Below are positions 11,034 through 22,922 of a stretch of DNA of 64,000 nt, piece by piece. Origin of the DNA: Lasiodiplodia sp. COLG20 (Eukaryota; Ascomycota; Dothideomycetes; Botryosphaeriales; Botryosphaeriaceae). The stretch's first letter is position 1. Each line of letters begins with the position of its first letter. The notes under the pieces were generated by a model. It searched no databases. It saw nothing but the letters and a program-made list of their open reading frames with translations, and was not told the DNA's origin. The stretch lies in contig VNWV01000014.1 of NCBI GenBank assembly GCA_009801085.1, positions 298,282 to 362,281 of the forward strand, in the 5' to 3' direction. The position numbers and the translations under genes are program-made.

Positions 11034-12797
11034 ATGAATTATGCCATCCTGCTCAGTATCATATTTGTGTTCCTAGTGACTTTCAGCGAGAATGCGACAG
11101 CTGCCGCTCGTATCAGGGCGCTAGAAATTTCCGTCTGTCACGCATATTATCGCGGCAATAGGATACCTGAACATCTCTGCAAGATCGCCCCCGTACAGCA
11201 GGAGTTAGCATCCCTGCGTGCTTGGCTTGGTGTGCTTGAAGCAGTCCCAAGTATGCAATCTGCCTTCGTCTCTGCTCAAAAAGCCTCAGAGCTGACTCAT
11301 TATACAAGACTTGATTATTGGGCTGCCTCTTGGTCATTACGCAGACAGCGTCGGCCGGCGCCCCGTCCTGCTCTTAAACGTGACAGGGCTTTGGATGAAC
11401 CTATCCAGTATCGCTATATTATGTATGTGTATTTGGTTGCTTGCATAGAGATCAACGGGCGTATAGGCTGATTTTTCCAAGGCTACTTTAATAGATACTT
11501 CCCGCCTGGATTTGTCCTGACATCACCAATCTTCCTTCTCCTTGGCGGCGGTAAATATGTCTATCAAGCCATGGTCACGAGCATCGTGATTGACTGCAGT
11601 CACAAAACGAAAAGGTGAGCATCACGAAGTATTGGTAGTCTGCAAATTATTACTATAACTCTCCGTACATTTTGCAGAACACGCAACTTATTTTTAGTCT
11701 TCTCGACATATATCATCACTAACCTGATTGGACCTCCCCTTGGCGCACTGTTAATGTCAAGAAACGTTTTCGGCGCCTTGAGTCTGGGCGTCGGGACCAT
11801 CATCCTCACTTATCCTGTGGTCCTCTGGCTACCGGAAACTTGTTTCAACGGAATATCACAACATTCTGACGCAGAACACACCTCGCTTAGTCGAGGCTAT
11901 AATCAACGTATTGACGACAGTAATCCCCCAGAGACGCACCCATCACAGTTTACAATGTCAAATGGGTCGGTGCTTTGTTCTTATACGCTTAAATTCTGTA
12001 ACACTGCACGGAAGCCATTTACAGACTTCACAGCTCTTCTATCAAATAAAGATCTGCGTCTTGCATTTCTATCCATTCTCATTGGCACAGGTGGAGCTTT
12101 CACCGACATTCTCCTCCCATACATTTCTATTACTTTAAGGTGGCCATTGGCTAAGGTAAGCTCTTATCGACCCATTTAAATAATCATTCTGACCATCCAG
12201 GTCTCGTTCATTCTGCCGATTCTGTCCGCTTTTCAACTATTCTGTTACTCATTTGCTTTGCCCTCACTCTCCAGAGTTCTACAAAAGCGAGGTTCATGGG
12301 GTCCCGAGCAAAGTGATTGGATATTGGCTTTCACGAGCGGAATTCCCCTGTTTCTTGGAACAATGGTGATTGGATTATCTTCTGACATCAAATGGCTTCT
12401 AATGGGTAAGTGGCAGAGGTGATGAATACGACAATGCTTACTACTAAACAGGCTTAATCATCCAAACTGCTGGCTGTGGGAGCAGACTCTGTTTGATCTC
12501 CGTTTTGTCTATCCTCATTGAGACAGAATATCGCGCACGCCTTTTTACTTCAATCAGTCTGGTGGACACCGTGGGCCAACTAATTCGTGCTCCTTTCATG
12601 GAATCGCTTTTTGCTACGAGCATTAATTTGAAAGGGGTTGGGAGAGGTCTGCCTTTCTTTGTATCGAGTGTGAGTACTATATAGTATGAGAAATTGTGAT
12701 TTTTGCTGATTCATATAAGTTCTGCCAGCTCGCCGCTTCCATTGCTATCTGGTCACTGGATCCCAAATCTACCCAGCCTTATGCAGACGAACGTTAG
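11034..12797 (+). CDS. MFS transporter
   Basis: Seven exons (11034-11250, 11309-11422, 11482-11614, 11678-12155, 12201-12405, 12452-12669, 12729-12797) join in phase to 477 aa. Family marks: an early IPEHLCKIAPVQQELASLRAWLG stretch, the MFS motif-A-like GHYADSVGRRPVLLL, YFNRYFPPGFVL, FLLLGGGKYVYQA and WLPET after the sixth helix, then a hydrophilic central loop. The second half is intact to DPKSTQPYADER. Despite the AT-rich setting I see no stop or frameshift. The first ATG gives a short N-terminus, so a 5' exon may be missing. Substrate unknown. Confidence 0.8.
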
Positions 12798-15038
12798 AGA
12801 AAGTGTGCTAAGCGATATAGCACTTTAAGGCTACCTCTTGAAAATTATATAGAGACACTTAAATCGTTAAGGCCAGTTTTGTGGAAATAATAGCTACATA
12901 TCAGCGAGATGAAGTTACGCGCAGCCTTATAAAAGCTCTCACCACATAAGATGAATTGTCAGACCCTACATCATCATGACAAAAGGTTAGAGCCCATAAG
13001 TTTTCATGAAAAGCAAAAACTGTGAGACAAGCTCACGCTTATGCTAGAACCGGGGGTAGTGGCGGTTTCGTAGGGAGTGGCGGTTTCGTAGGGAACTGAG
13101 GTAAATACTGAAATGACTTACTGCCAACTTTTATTATACCTAATTACCGAGGTAATTCCAAACATCAGCAAATGAGGATCAACATAGTACATTAACAATA
13201 AAATATTTATCCATGACGAACCAATGGAGAGGTAGCTGAGGGTTTACTAATGGGTTCCGCGCTCTGAACTAGGTTGGGAACATCCAACAGTCGCCTTCGC
13301 TTTTGTCCTTCACTAAATCTTCATACGCCTTTCGCCTGCTGCGAATGATTTTGGTCTTTTGCTGGTTACGTCATTCTATAGCGCTGAAGATGATTTTGAT
13401 AATTCTGACCGTGTCCTTGGCCTCCTTTATTTACCTGGACACGGTGCGACGGGTACGGTGACTAAGCCACTTGAACCAAGCTATTGACATGCGATTTGGA
13501 TGGTTTCATTCTCACATCATCAAACCGTTCAGGTATGTTGGTCTTTGGTACTCTTTCTTCAACTCTTGTACCAGAACTGGTGCTACGTAAATACGCAAGC
13601 ACTTTGGAGAGAATGCAGCCGAACGACCGTACGCCACACTTTCTAGTATCTAGCTAAGGGTGCCCGGAAGTGATTAGCTGAAGGCCGATATACCTTCTAG
13701 GCTTCCTCGATGTAGGAGTTCTTGACGTGAAACATGCTTAGCTTCGTGGATCGTCGAGAGTCGTAGTATCGTTCGGGAATCGAGATATTTATTCTTAGCC
13801 TCCTAACAATGATTGATGTATTTTTTTCACGGGTACGTCATTGTTGATAATGCCCCTAGGCCGCAACGATCTCCGTTTACATTGTTCAAATCAAACTGCG
13901 CCATCTTCCACTGCCCCAGTAGATACTTCTGAACAGCATCCACGAATTACAAAACTCCTTGCCTTCAAGTCATTATGCAGACCTTGCAACTCGCGTCCGT
14001 GCAGAACATCCTCTAGAAGCCCAGGAGCTTCAGCTGAAAGATCAATCTTTTGAATGAGATTCGCTGCCTAGTAATCATCGTCGGGCGCATGGTATGGAGG
14101 CATGATACCTTAGCTCATGTGGCCACGTCGACGCCCTTGATTGGCAGCAGGAAAGGTAGGAGTTGGTTGACGCTGAGCTGAGTAGCATTCAAGAGAGCTA
14201 ATATTTCATCAGTAAGGCGCTGATGCGTAGGAGTGGCGTTTCAATCAAAGCTGCGCAAGAGCCGAGCTGAGACGGTTGTGTGTGCTGACGCAAAGTCGCG
14301 TTATTGCGCACTTGCGCACTTGCGCACTCAGCTTACGCATGTCGGCTTCGTGCGTTGGTCACAAGGTTCGGTTCGCCGGTCATGGTTCGCTCGCCCCCGC
14401 CGATCGCTAGGATTTAACTTGACCGCAGACACGAGCAAGAATCCAGATGTCTGCTTTTATGGCCTGATACGTCACTCATAAATTGTTGGATTACTGGATC
14501 AGGTGAGAGCTGCCGTGCCTAGAGATGCATGCCACTTCCGCCTCACCCGATTCGAGAAGGCTTAGCCTCTTATAGGATTTGCAGCCTCATCCATGGCTTC
14601 ATAATGCTAGGCGGGACATACGTTCGTAGGCTACGTGGACGGAGAATGCCCACCGGCGCGGCCAAGCTGATTCCTACACAGCTCGTTTCAACCATGTACG
14701 CACCCCGACAAGTAGCAATCTGGCGACTTACCATTTCGGAGTCTGCTTTCCTGCTAGTGATATCATTTCATCTGAGTTCATCAGCATGATTTCCTGGCCC
14801 AAAAAGGCGCTTTCGTAGGTAGGGAATAAATGGCGCTATCTACAGGCCACGGCAGCCCAACCGGCAAGGCACGAAGGTTTCCATCACTAGGTGATTCAAG
14901 GTTTGGTGATTGGAAGCCTCAAAATTAAGATGTAGTGATGATACCGAGTCTCCATAAGATCATGAAGCTGGATCTCGCGTTATTTCCCCATCTAATCTTT
15001 GTCGTCCCAACGTCTCTCACACTCAGATTTTTCAAAGT
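12798..15038. other. Gene-poor AT-rich island
   Basis: About 2.2 kb with no supportable gene. Frames are short and lack domain resemblance. It contains an 18-bp tandem duplication (13058-13093) and a related GGCGCTTTCGTAGG string near 14800, suggesting transposon remains. On the minus strand around 14090-14220 there is a stretch reading like a degraded coding segment, too broken to name. Confidence 0.5.
13058..13093. repeat. Perfect 18-bp tandem duplication
   Basis: AGTGGCGGTTTCGTAGGG occurs twice in immediate succession. The AGTGGCGG core resembles the terminus of the mariner-like element at 40718, so this may be a relic of a transposon end. Confidence 0.7.
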
Positions 15039-16641
15039 ATGGGTAAATTGGCGCAATACATTCCTCCGATCATCGCCGCAGTCGGGGGTGCTATGTGTGG
15101 GATTGACACTGGTCAGCATACCCATACAATACTTACTGCGTCCATACTAATCGTCATAGGCATCATAGCTACAACGATTAGCCACGAGAGCTTCAACCTC
15201 TACATGTTCCCACCGACAGGTCAGAACTCGACTCTAACAGGCGCGTGACCAGAAATAATGGCATATCCCCATCCATAACTCCGCCCTGACAATATTGCAG
15301 GCGCCGTTGTCTCCGTCTACAGCGCCGGACAAGCAGTGGGCACTTTCGCCGCCGGCTGGGCCGCCGATCGTCTCTCTCGCAAATACACGATGACGCTCGC
15401 CTGCAGCATCGCCATCACCGGCATCATCCTGCAGGTCGCGGCCGTCAACATTGGGATGTTCATCGCCGGGCGCTTGATTACGGGCTGGTCCTCCGGGATG
15501 ATCCTCCCCGTGGTCCCCATCTACATCGCGGAAGTTTGCGTACCCGCGAAACGCGGCCGCATCGTCGGGCTCCAAGGGATGGGGCTCGCCATCGGGTTCT
15601 GCCTCGCGAACTGGATTGGGTACGCGGGCGTGTTCGCGAGTGGGGAAGGGCAGTGGCGGATCCCTCTCGCGATGCAGTTCCCGTGCGCGGCCTTTTTGCT
15701 GGTTGGTAGCATGAAGATTCCCTTCAGTCCGCGGTGGCTTGCGAGCCGTGATCGGATGGAAGAGGCGCGGGCGGTGTTGAGAAACATTCATTCTGATAGC
15801 GGAGAAGCGTTTGTCGAGCAAGAGGTGGTCCAGATCAGGGAACAGATCGCGTTGGAGCGGTTGTCTGGTGATCAGGGGTTCAGAAGCAGCTTATTGAGGC
15901 TGTTCAGCAAGAAATACATTAAACGCGTGGGGTTAAGCTGTTTCGTGTCCATGCTACCGCACTTTGCGGGCGTCGGTGCGATTCAGAACTTCCAAAACAT
16001 TTTCTACCGGTCGGTCGGATTTACGGGGGAAAAGGCGATGCTCATAAGTGGGGCTTATGGGTTCATGGGGGTATTTGGACAGCTTTTCAGCTTGATGTTG
16101 ATTGCTGGTGAGTGACTCACCGAATGCAAAGTAAGACGGACTGACCTAAATGACAGACCGCTGGCGGAGGACGACCACGCTTTGGGTTGGCTGCTTGGTG
16201 CTTGCTGTCATGTTATCTATCTGCATGGGACTCAGCGCTGAGTTTGCTGCTAAGCCAAATGAGGCTGTATCTCGTGCCGCCATCGCCTTCATCTTCATTT
16301 ATTCAGCTGCGTTTGCCATTTTCTTCAATTCCACAAATTGGGTAGTTGCGTCCGAGCTCCTTCCGCTACTCATCCGCTCGGTCGGTCTTGCTTTCGCTAC
16401 TTTCTCCAATGGCGTCGCTTCTGTCATCATTTCACAGATTACACCGGTGGCTATGGAGAAGATCTCTTGGAGATATTATACCGTCTTCATCGCGGGAAAT
16501 ATCTTGGGTGCTGTGGTCTACCTGTTCCTCTTGCCTGAGACAAAAAAGAAGCCACTCGAAGAGATTGGAGGGCTTTTCGGCGATACGGTCGCCGCTGCAC
16601 CACTGGATGAGTCAACGAGGGTAGATAACAGAGTACAGTGA
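15039..16641 (+). CDS. MFS sugar transporter
   Basis: Four exons (15039-15111, 15160-15240, 15301-16107, 16157-16641) give 481 aa. Sugar-porter signatures: GGAMCGIDTGI in helix 1, AADRLSRKYT between helices 2 and 3, GRLITGWSSGMILPVVPIYIAE, FSPRWL after helix 6 and the C-terminal PETKKKPLEEI. The second intron (15241-15300) must start with GC: the exon ends ACAG, followed by GCGCGT, and only this junction keeps the conserved VVSVYSAG segment in frame; the GT four bases later breaks it. Plasma-membrane hexose or related uptake is likely, substrate unknown. The gene keeps a GC-rich third position bias unlike the AT-rich island before it. Confidence 0.87.
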
Positions 16642-17458
16642 TGCTATAAAGTTGTTCCGCTGGAAAAGAGGCCAATTAGAGAGTGTGTACACAGGGTGAT
16701 TAACCCTTACTGGTGTATGGCACACTGAAGGACGATGAATTTGAGTTAGATCGCGCTTACTTTATCCACATTCGATCGTGAGGTGGCAGAAGCCGTCGCG
16801 CCTCGTGATTTTTCATCTGCGCCAGTCTTCCAGCAGCATTCGGCCGATTGCACCTAAACATATTCCTGATACGGCAAGACGGGTGCTTACGGTTCACTCC
16901 GGATATTTGTGCTGGGTCAGGCCATGCCCGCGCTGTCGGGATGCAAGTAAGCTGCGGGTCGGGCCTTGGAATCAAAGCACTCGGTAAACGGCAGTGATCG
17001 CCAATGGATGACGCAGCGGCCATCTTTCTTTTGCCATTATCGACACAGCGAATACGCTCGAGCATAATGGTATACGCAAATGCTCCACACAATTTCGTTA
17101 AAATGAAGTTCACAGCGGCTCTATTCGAAGACTAAGGCTGGATATTACGATGTCAGACCAAAGAGAAACAACTAGGCGGTAAGCCAGGTAGTACATAACT
17201 GGCACTTTTTCTCTCTACCCTCATGTTGCAGGTACCTAGTGAGGCGAAGATTGCTTCAGGAGGTATCAAGGCAGAATAATTGAAATTGGCTATATTGGGC
17301 TGCATGCATTTAAATATGGGATTGATACTTCGCCGCGTTGATTATTTTTTGGAGACCAAGTGGTTGCAACCCAATACTCTTGCAGCTCAGCCACTGCTCA
17401 CACGCTCCTTCGACTAGCTTAATCTGTATTGGCTATTAGATTCAATCCCAAATGGCAG
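16642..17458. other. Intergenic, no gene seen
   Basis: Between the 3' end of the sugar transporter (+) and the 3' end of the candidate glycosyltransferase (-). A 118-residue frame at 16757-17113 (-) is Cys/Arg rich and lacks domain or splice support. Confidence 0.45.
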
Positions 17459-18802
17459 CTATACAAAGCAGGGTGGGAAGTCACATACCACGTCTGGCGT
17501 TAACTGAGGACATTTGGGAACAACTCGTTGTCCCGATAACCAGTCATGCAGCTGTACTTCTTTCAGATGTCGGAACCCGTTAATGGATACATCGAAGCTC
17601 CGGGCGTCTAGAGTGCCGACAGAATGTATGCCGTGCATACCCCAAAGCAACAGTTGCTGCCATAGCTGTTCCGACACGTACTGCGCTGGGTAGAATGGCA
17701 GTAAGTGAGCCAAAGCCGGGTCAGAGATGATTTCCAACATTGGTTCATCCCACGAGAATGACCTTATGCCTTGAAATGCCGCTACATCGAGAGACCCAGT
17801 CCTCGGACCGATGACGCCGAAGATTTCACTCATCCCAGAAACCAATTGCCAGAAGTACGCGATGTATCTCTTATCGACAAAGTCGGTTGTTTGACGAACT
17901 CCGAAAAGGTCCAGATCTGTCTCTTTTAGTTGGTCGCGGGGAATACCAACGGCCACCCGAATGCTGACAAGACCATGATCTCGAGCGGCGTGGACGAGCT
18001 GTTGATAGATGTCATCATTCACATCCTGACGAGAGTTTACTATCCCCTTTCGGTAGAGAATGAGGATGGCGCGAGTGTTGGAAGCCTCATATCCGTTTTC
18101 AACACAGGAATTCTCGATCAAAGAATGTAGCTCCGTGGCCTTTTGCTCCGAAAGAGCCTTCCAGCTGAAGTTTCTTTCCTGTATGAAGCTTCCTGTCCCC
18201 ACCAAGTGCTGACGGATAAGAGAAGAACGCTCAGATTTCTCCCAGACTGGAAGTTCAGGATGGAGAAAGTTCGAAATAATGGTGGTCGTTCTGGAGGAGG
18301 AGAGGATGTGAACATCGGTGTCGCTGGAACGAGCACCTCGTGTCGAAATGGGATCGAAGAAACTGGCTTGAAGCCACAGTGAATGCCAGTCTGGACATAT
18401 GTGCCTGCCTCCTCCGAGCTGCGATCTGGCCATTTCAGCATACTGTTGTGTAGTGAGGCCTGCCATAGCATCTAAGAGCCGATTTGTATAGCTCTCATGG
18501 CTCTCACCGTCGCCCGTCCCAATGTCAAATGTAGCAAGAATGCATCTGAGTCCGATGTTCCGAAAATAGTCGTAAACTATCTCCATGGGTCGCATTTTGA
18601 TGTGCCGTGTCTCTCCGCGATAATCTGCTCCGATAAAGCAGAGAAGATCCGACTTCCCTAACGCATCCCGCTTCGAACAAATGATGTGAGCCGTGGCGAC
18701 GTGCCAAAAGTCACCTGCGCCCCAAGTGGTGGCTGACAAACCAACCACGATATCTTTCCGGTCAGGCGGGATTTCGTTCACCTTACGAGGCTGAATCTCC
18801 AT
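17459..18802 (-). CDS. Orphan protein, candidate GT-B-type glycosyltransferase
   Basis: Uninterrupted 447-aa frame from ATG at 18802; no signal peptide or membrane helix. I do not recognise the family. Two features recall GT-B sugar-nucleotide transferases: an N-terminal VVGLSATTWGAGDFWHVATAH strand-Gly-rich-helix and a C-terminal YFWQLVSGMSEIFGVIGPRTGSLDVAAFQGI, where a GPRTGSLD loop sits as nucleotide-sugar loops do. The neighbourhood supports this: 570 bp away the divergent gene makes GDP-4-keto-6-deoxymannose, followed by GDP-L-fucose synthase. A cytosolic GDP-fucose-using transferase is therefore a reasonable inference, not a demonstrated function. A GTATGT near the end could bound a last intron and alter the C-terminus. 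Confidence 0.6.
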   Translation of the reverse strand: MEIQPRKVNEIPPDRKDIVVGLSATTWGAGDFWHVATAHIICSKRDALGKSDLLCFIGADYRGETRHIKMRPMEIVYDYFRNIGLRCILATFDIGTGDGESHESYTNRLLDAMAGLTTQQYAEMARSQLGGGRHICPDWHSLWLQASFFDPISTRGARSSDTDVHILSSSRTTTIISNFLHPELPVWEKSERSSLIRQHLVGTGSFIQERNFSWKALSEQKATELHSLIENSCVENGYEASNTRAILILYRKGIVNSRQDVNDDIYQQLVHAARDHGLVSIRVAVGIPRDQLKETDLDLFGVRQTTDFVDKRYIAYFWQLVSGMSEIFGVIGPRTGSLDVAAFQGIRSFSWDEPMLEIISDPALAHLLPFYPAQYVSEQLWQQLLLWGMHGIHSVGTLDARSFDVSINGFRHLKEVQLHDWLSGQRVVPKCPQLTPDVVCDFPPCFV

Positions 18803-19371
18803 AGCGGAAGATATACGTTCATTGCAAGAATTAATCTGAATGTCGAAGTTAGTGGCTATTATTCCGCAGCTTTATAAGCTTATTCACCTTCGTCCGATTG
18901 ATCTGTAGCAGATCTGACTGGTAGTTTACTCAGGATAATTGTATGTAAGGGCGATGAGCATCGACTACTGGGTGTTTAGCATTCAATCTTAAGGTCTGGG
19001 CGCCTATTGAGACGATAGACCGAATGCTTACATCACGTGTATTATGACGTCTGGCTGTGCTAAGCGCATATGACCCATTGCTCAAACCGCCATGTCGGGA
19101 ATCTCGACCGGTCTAGGCACCTGCATATAAGCGTCAGCCTAGAACGTGAAGAAACTGCATGGATGTCGGAAACCCCTGCCTTCCGGGTATCCTCGGCTTT
19201 GTTTTACTTGAAGATCACTTCACACGTAGGCGGCTCTTCGGGTGCACATCATTCACTACTAAGCTGAATTGAGAATATATTGTATCTGTGCTTGCTGGCC
19301 TAGCTTTCAGTTAGAATACAGTGGGTATTTGCTGCATTGAGATTTATACAACTCACGGTAATCTCACGTAT
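18803..19371. promoter_or_regulatory. Shared divergent promoter region of the sugar-nucleotide block
   Basis: The 569 bp between the divergent start codons of the candidate glycosyltransferase and the GDP-mannose dehydratase carry no supportable gene. Position suggests a bidirectional promoter; I found no specific operator. Confidence 0.35.
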
Positions 19372-20862
<1,491 letters not shown>

Positions 20863-20934
20863 CTACCTCGCTGGAGGAACATTTCCTGTAGTTGGTTCAT
20901 AGAGGAGAGAGCTTCAAAGCATTCTTCTTTCTCT

Positions 20935-22201
20935 TTAAAGCTTTGCACTAGGCTTCCGTTCACGTCGCTTGGTCCCATTTCGGAGATGATTTTGGTTGGC
21001 ACTGAACCATTCAATCGTCTCCTTCGTCGCTATGAGACTAGTCAGACTTTAGGGTCCTGAAATGTAATACGCTCGAAAACGAGTTGATGATTTCCATATT
21101 TAGAGAAACACAGTCTTACCTTGCTCCAATGGGGTGAACTGAAAAGAGCCGATCAGATTCTTCATTCGAGAATTGTCCACAGTCTTCCTCAACTGGCCGT
21201 TTGTCTTGGTATGGTCCCAGGAAATATTTCCTTGAAAGCCGCTCGATGTGCAGACTAGCTGTACAATCTGCTTGATTGAGACCTCCTGGGCCGGATCGAC
21301 GGATAGCAACAGTGGCAGAGAATCATCGTACATCCTCAGCGTCCACACTATGAGCTGGGCAAGATCCCGGGAATACATGAACTGGCGACGTGCTGCCCCA
21401 TTTCCTGGTATAACAAGATTTCGACTTCCCGCTTGTGTCGCTTGAACCACATTCCTGATGATGGCCGGCATAGCGTGGCAGTCATCGCCAAAGTTGTCAT
21501 GAGGTCCGAAGAGATTGACGGGCACAACGGTTAAGAAATCACAACCGAATTGTTGGCGATATGCACGGCTCGTCACTTCTAGCATGCGTTTCGCATAGGC
21601 ATACCCGAAGTTGGAATGATGAGGTGGCCCATCATGCAACTTATCCTCGGTTATTGGGTAACTGATTTCGTCCGGGAAGATGCAATTTGACAGACAGGAA
21701 ACCAGCCTCTTGGTCTTTGGAAGTCAGCTGTTTGTAAAAAATCACGTTGACAATAATCGCCGCCCGCCAGATCAGAGTGTCTACTGACTCCGAGCTCCTT
21801 GCACACCCGCAAGACTGTCTGGTCGATAGCCAAGTTGTCAGCCACAAACTCCGCGGGTTTGAGACTGTTTTCAAACACTCCCCCGACACGAGCTGCTAGG
21901 TGGATTACAGCATCCGGCTGATGTTTAGAAAACAAAGCATATGTATCTTCGTAGTGCCTGATTTTAAATTAGCAAATCTGTCTGACCATTTCGCAAGAGG
22001 CTGAGATAAAGGGGTGACCAGTGCGCACCGTAAATCGCCGTCTGCGCTGCCTACAAACACCCATTTCTCTCCCTTGACGAGTCCAAAGCTTGGGTGAGCT
22101 GGCTGACGATCGGGCGAGACAGCCCACTGTATGGCACTGCCGACGAGGCCATGGCCACCCGTCACGAGAACAGTTGAGTAGGCTCTGACCTGTTTCGCCA
22201 T
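20935..22201 (-). CDS. GDP-L-fucose synthase (GDP-4-keto-6-deoxymannose 3,5-epimerase-4-reductase)
   Basis: Four exons (22201-22029, 21957-21789, 21714-21120, 21029-20935) give 343 aa. Marks: VTGGHGLVGSAIQWAV, HLAARVGGVFEN, VSCLSNCIFPDE, SNFGYAYAKRM (catalytic Tyr and Lys), FGPHDNFGDDCHAMPA, RRQFMYSRDLAQL and a closing FTPLEQATKETIEWF. The sequence is closer to animal-type fucose synthases (SNFGY-AYAKRM, CIFPD) than to epimerases of other sugars. It should complete GDP-L-fucose synthesis with NADPH. Phase selects the GTCAGT donor at 21788. Stop codons of this gene and the dehydratase are only 72 bp apart. The C-terminus is extended and basic. Confidence 0.92.
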
Positions 22202-22922
22202 TTATCGGGGGGCGTTTCTGATTCCCTGTAAGTTGAATGAACAATTTTAATTCTTCAGCTCGAGAAGATTCCAAGCCTCGGAATCAAGGAAACGGTTGCA
22301 AATAGAATATTTAGGCGTCCAATGCGCCCAAATGACTGTGCATGAACTCATGAGCTGAATGATCAGCGCCTGCAGGTAGGAAATTACGATCTCGATGCCA
22401 CGTACCCCGCTTTGTGGCGTTAGGAAATACCAACTTCACAAGGACGCCCCGGGAGCCCTCATCCTATCGCAAAGTGAATACCACAGTAATTTTGCACCGC
22501 CCACCCACAGCGCTCGGTTTCGCGTGCAATGGGTCATATGCCAAGGCCGTAGGAAGCCGATTGGGTGCACGAGCAAGCTGACACGCCGATCCCTTTGAGG
22601 AGGGTGAGCCTGTCGTTTTATTCATTTTTCGTTCCTTGTGCTATCAATCGCTGCCTAATTGTGCGGGATAGAAGTGACACCTGATTTAAGAGTATTACGC
22701 TCACAGAGCTTGCACTACGACCCACTTAGGCTCCCGATTAATTTGTAGAATTAGGGTGGAGCTAAAAGTGCGTCAGTCCTCCTCAACGCCAGCGCTAGCC
22801 TCTTGTCACTGTGAAAGTTGGTCTCTTATACTATCCATTCTACAGGTCTAAACCGGGGTTCATCCCTGTGAAGCTGCTGCTCGTTTTGGTTTTGACCCTA
22901 CTCTGAGCTCCTCACCTCCACA
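22202..22922. other. Intergenic, divergent promoters
   Basis: 720 bp between the fucose synthase start and the STAND gene start. No coding or repeat signal that I can support. Confidence 0.45.

Noticed and set aside
12001..12797. MFS gene at 11034 as a pseudogene because of its AT-rich setting
   Set aside because: All seven exons join in phase without stops and transporter motifs are intact.
16757..17113. 118-residue frame on the minus strand
   Set aside because: Cys/Arg-rich composition, no domain, no splice signals, lies in a 3' intergenic region; most likely chance.
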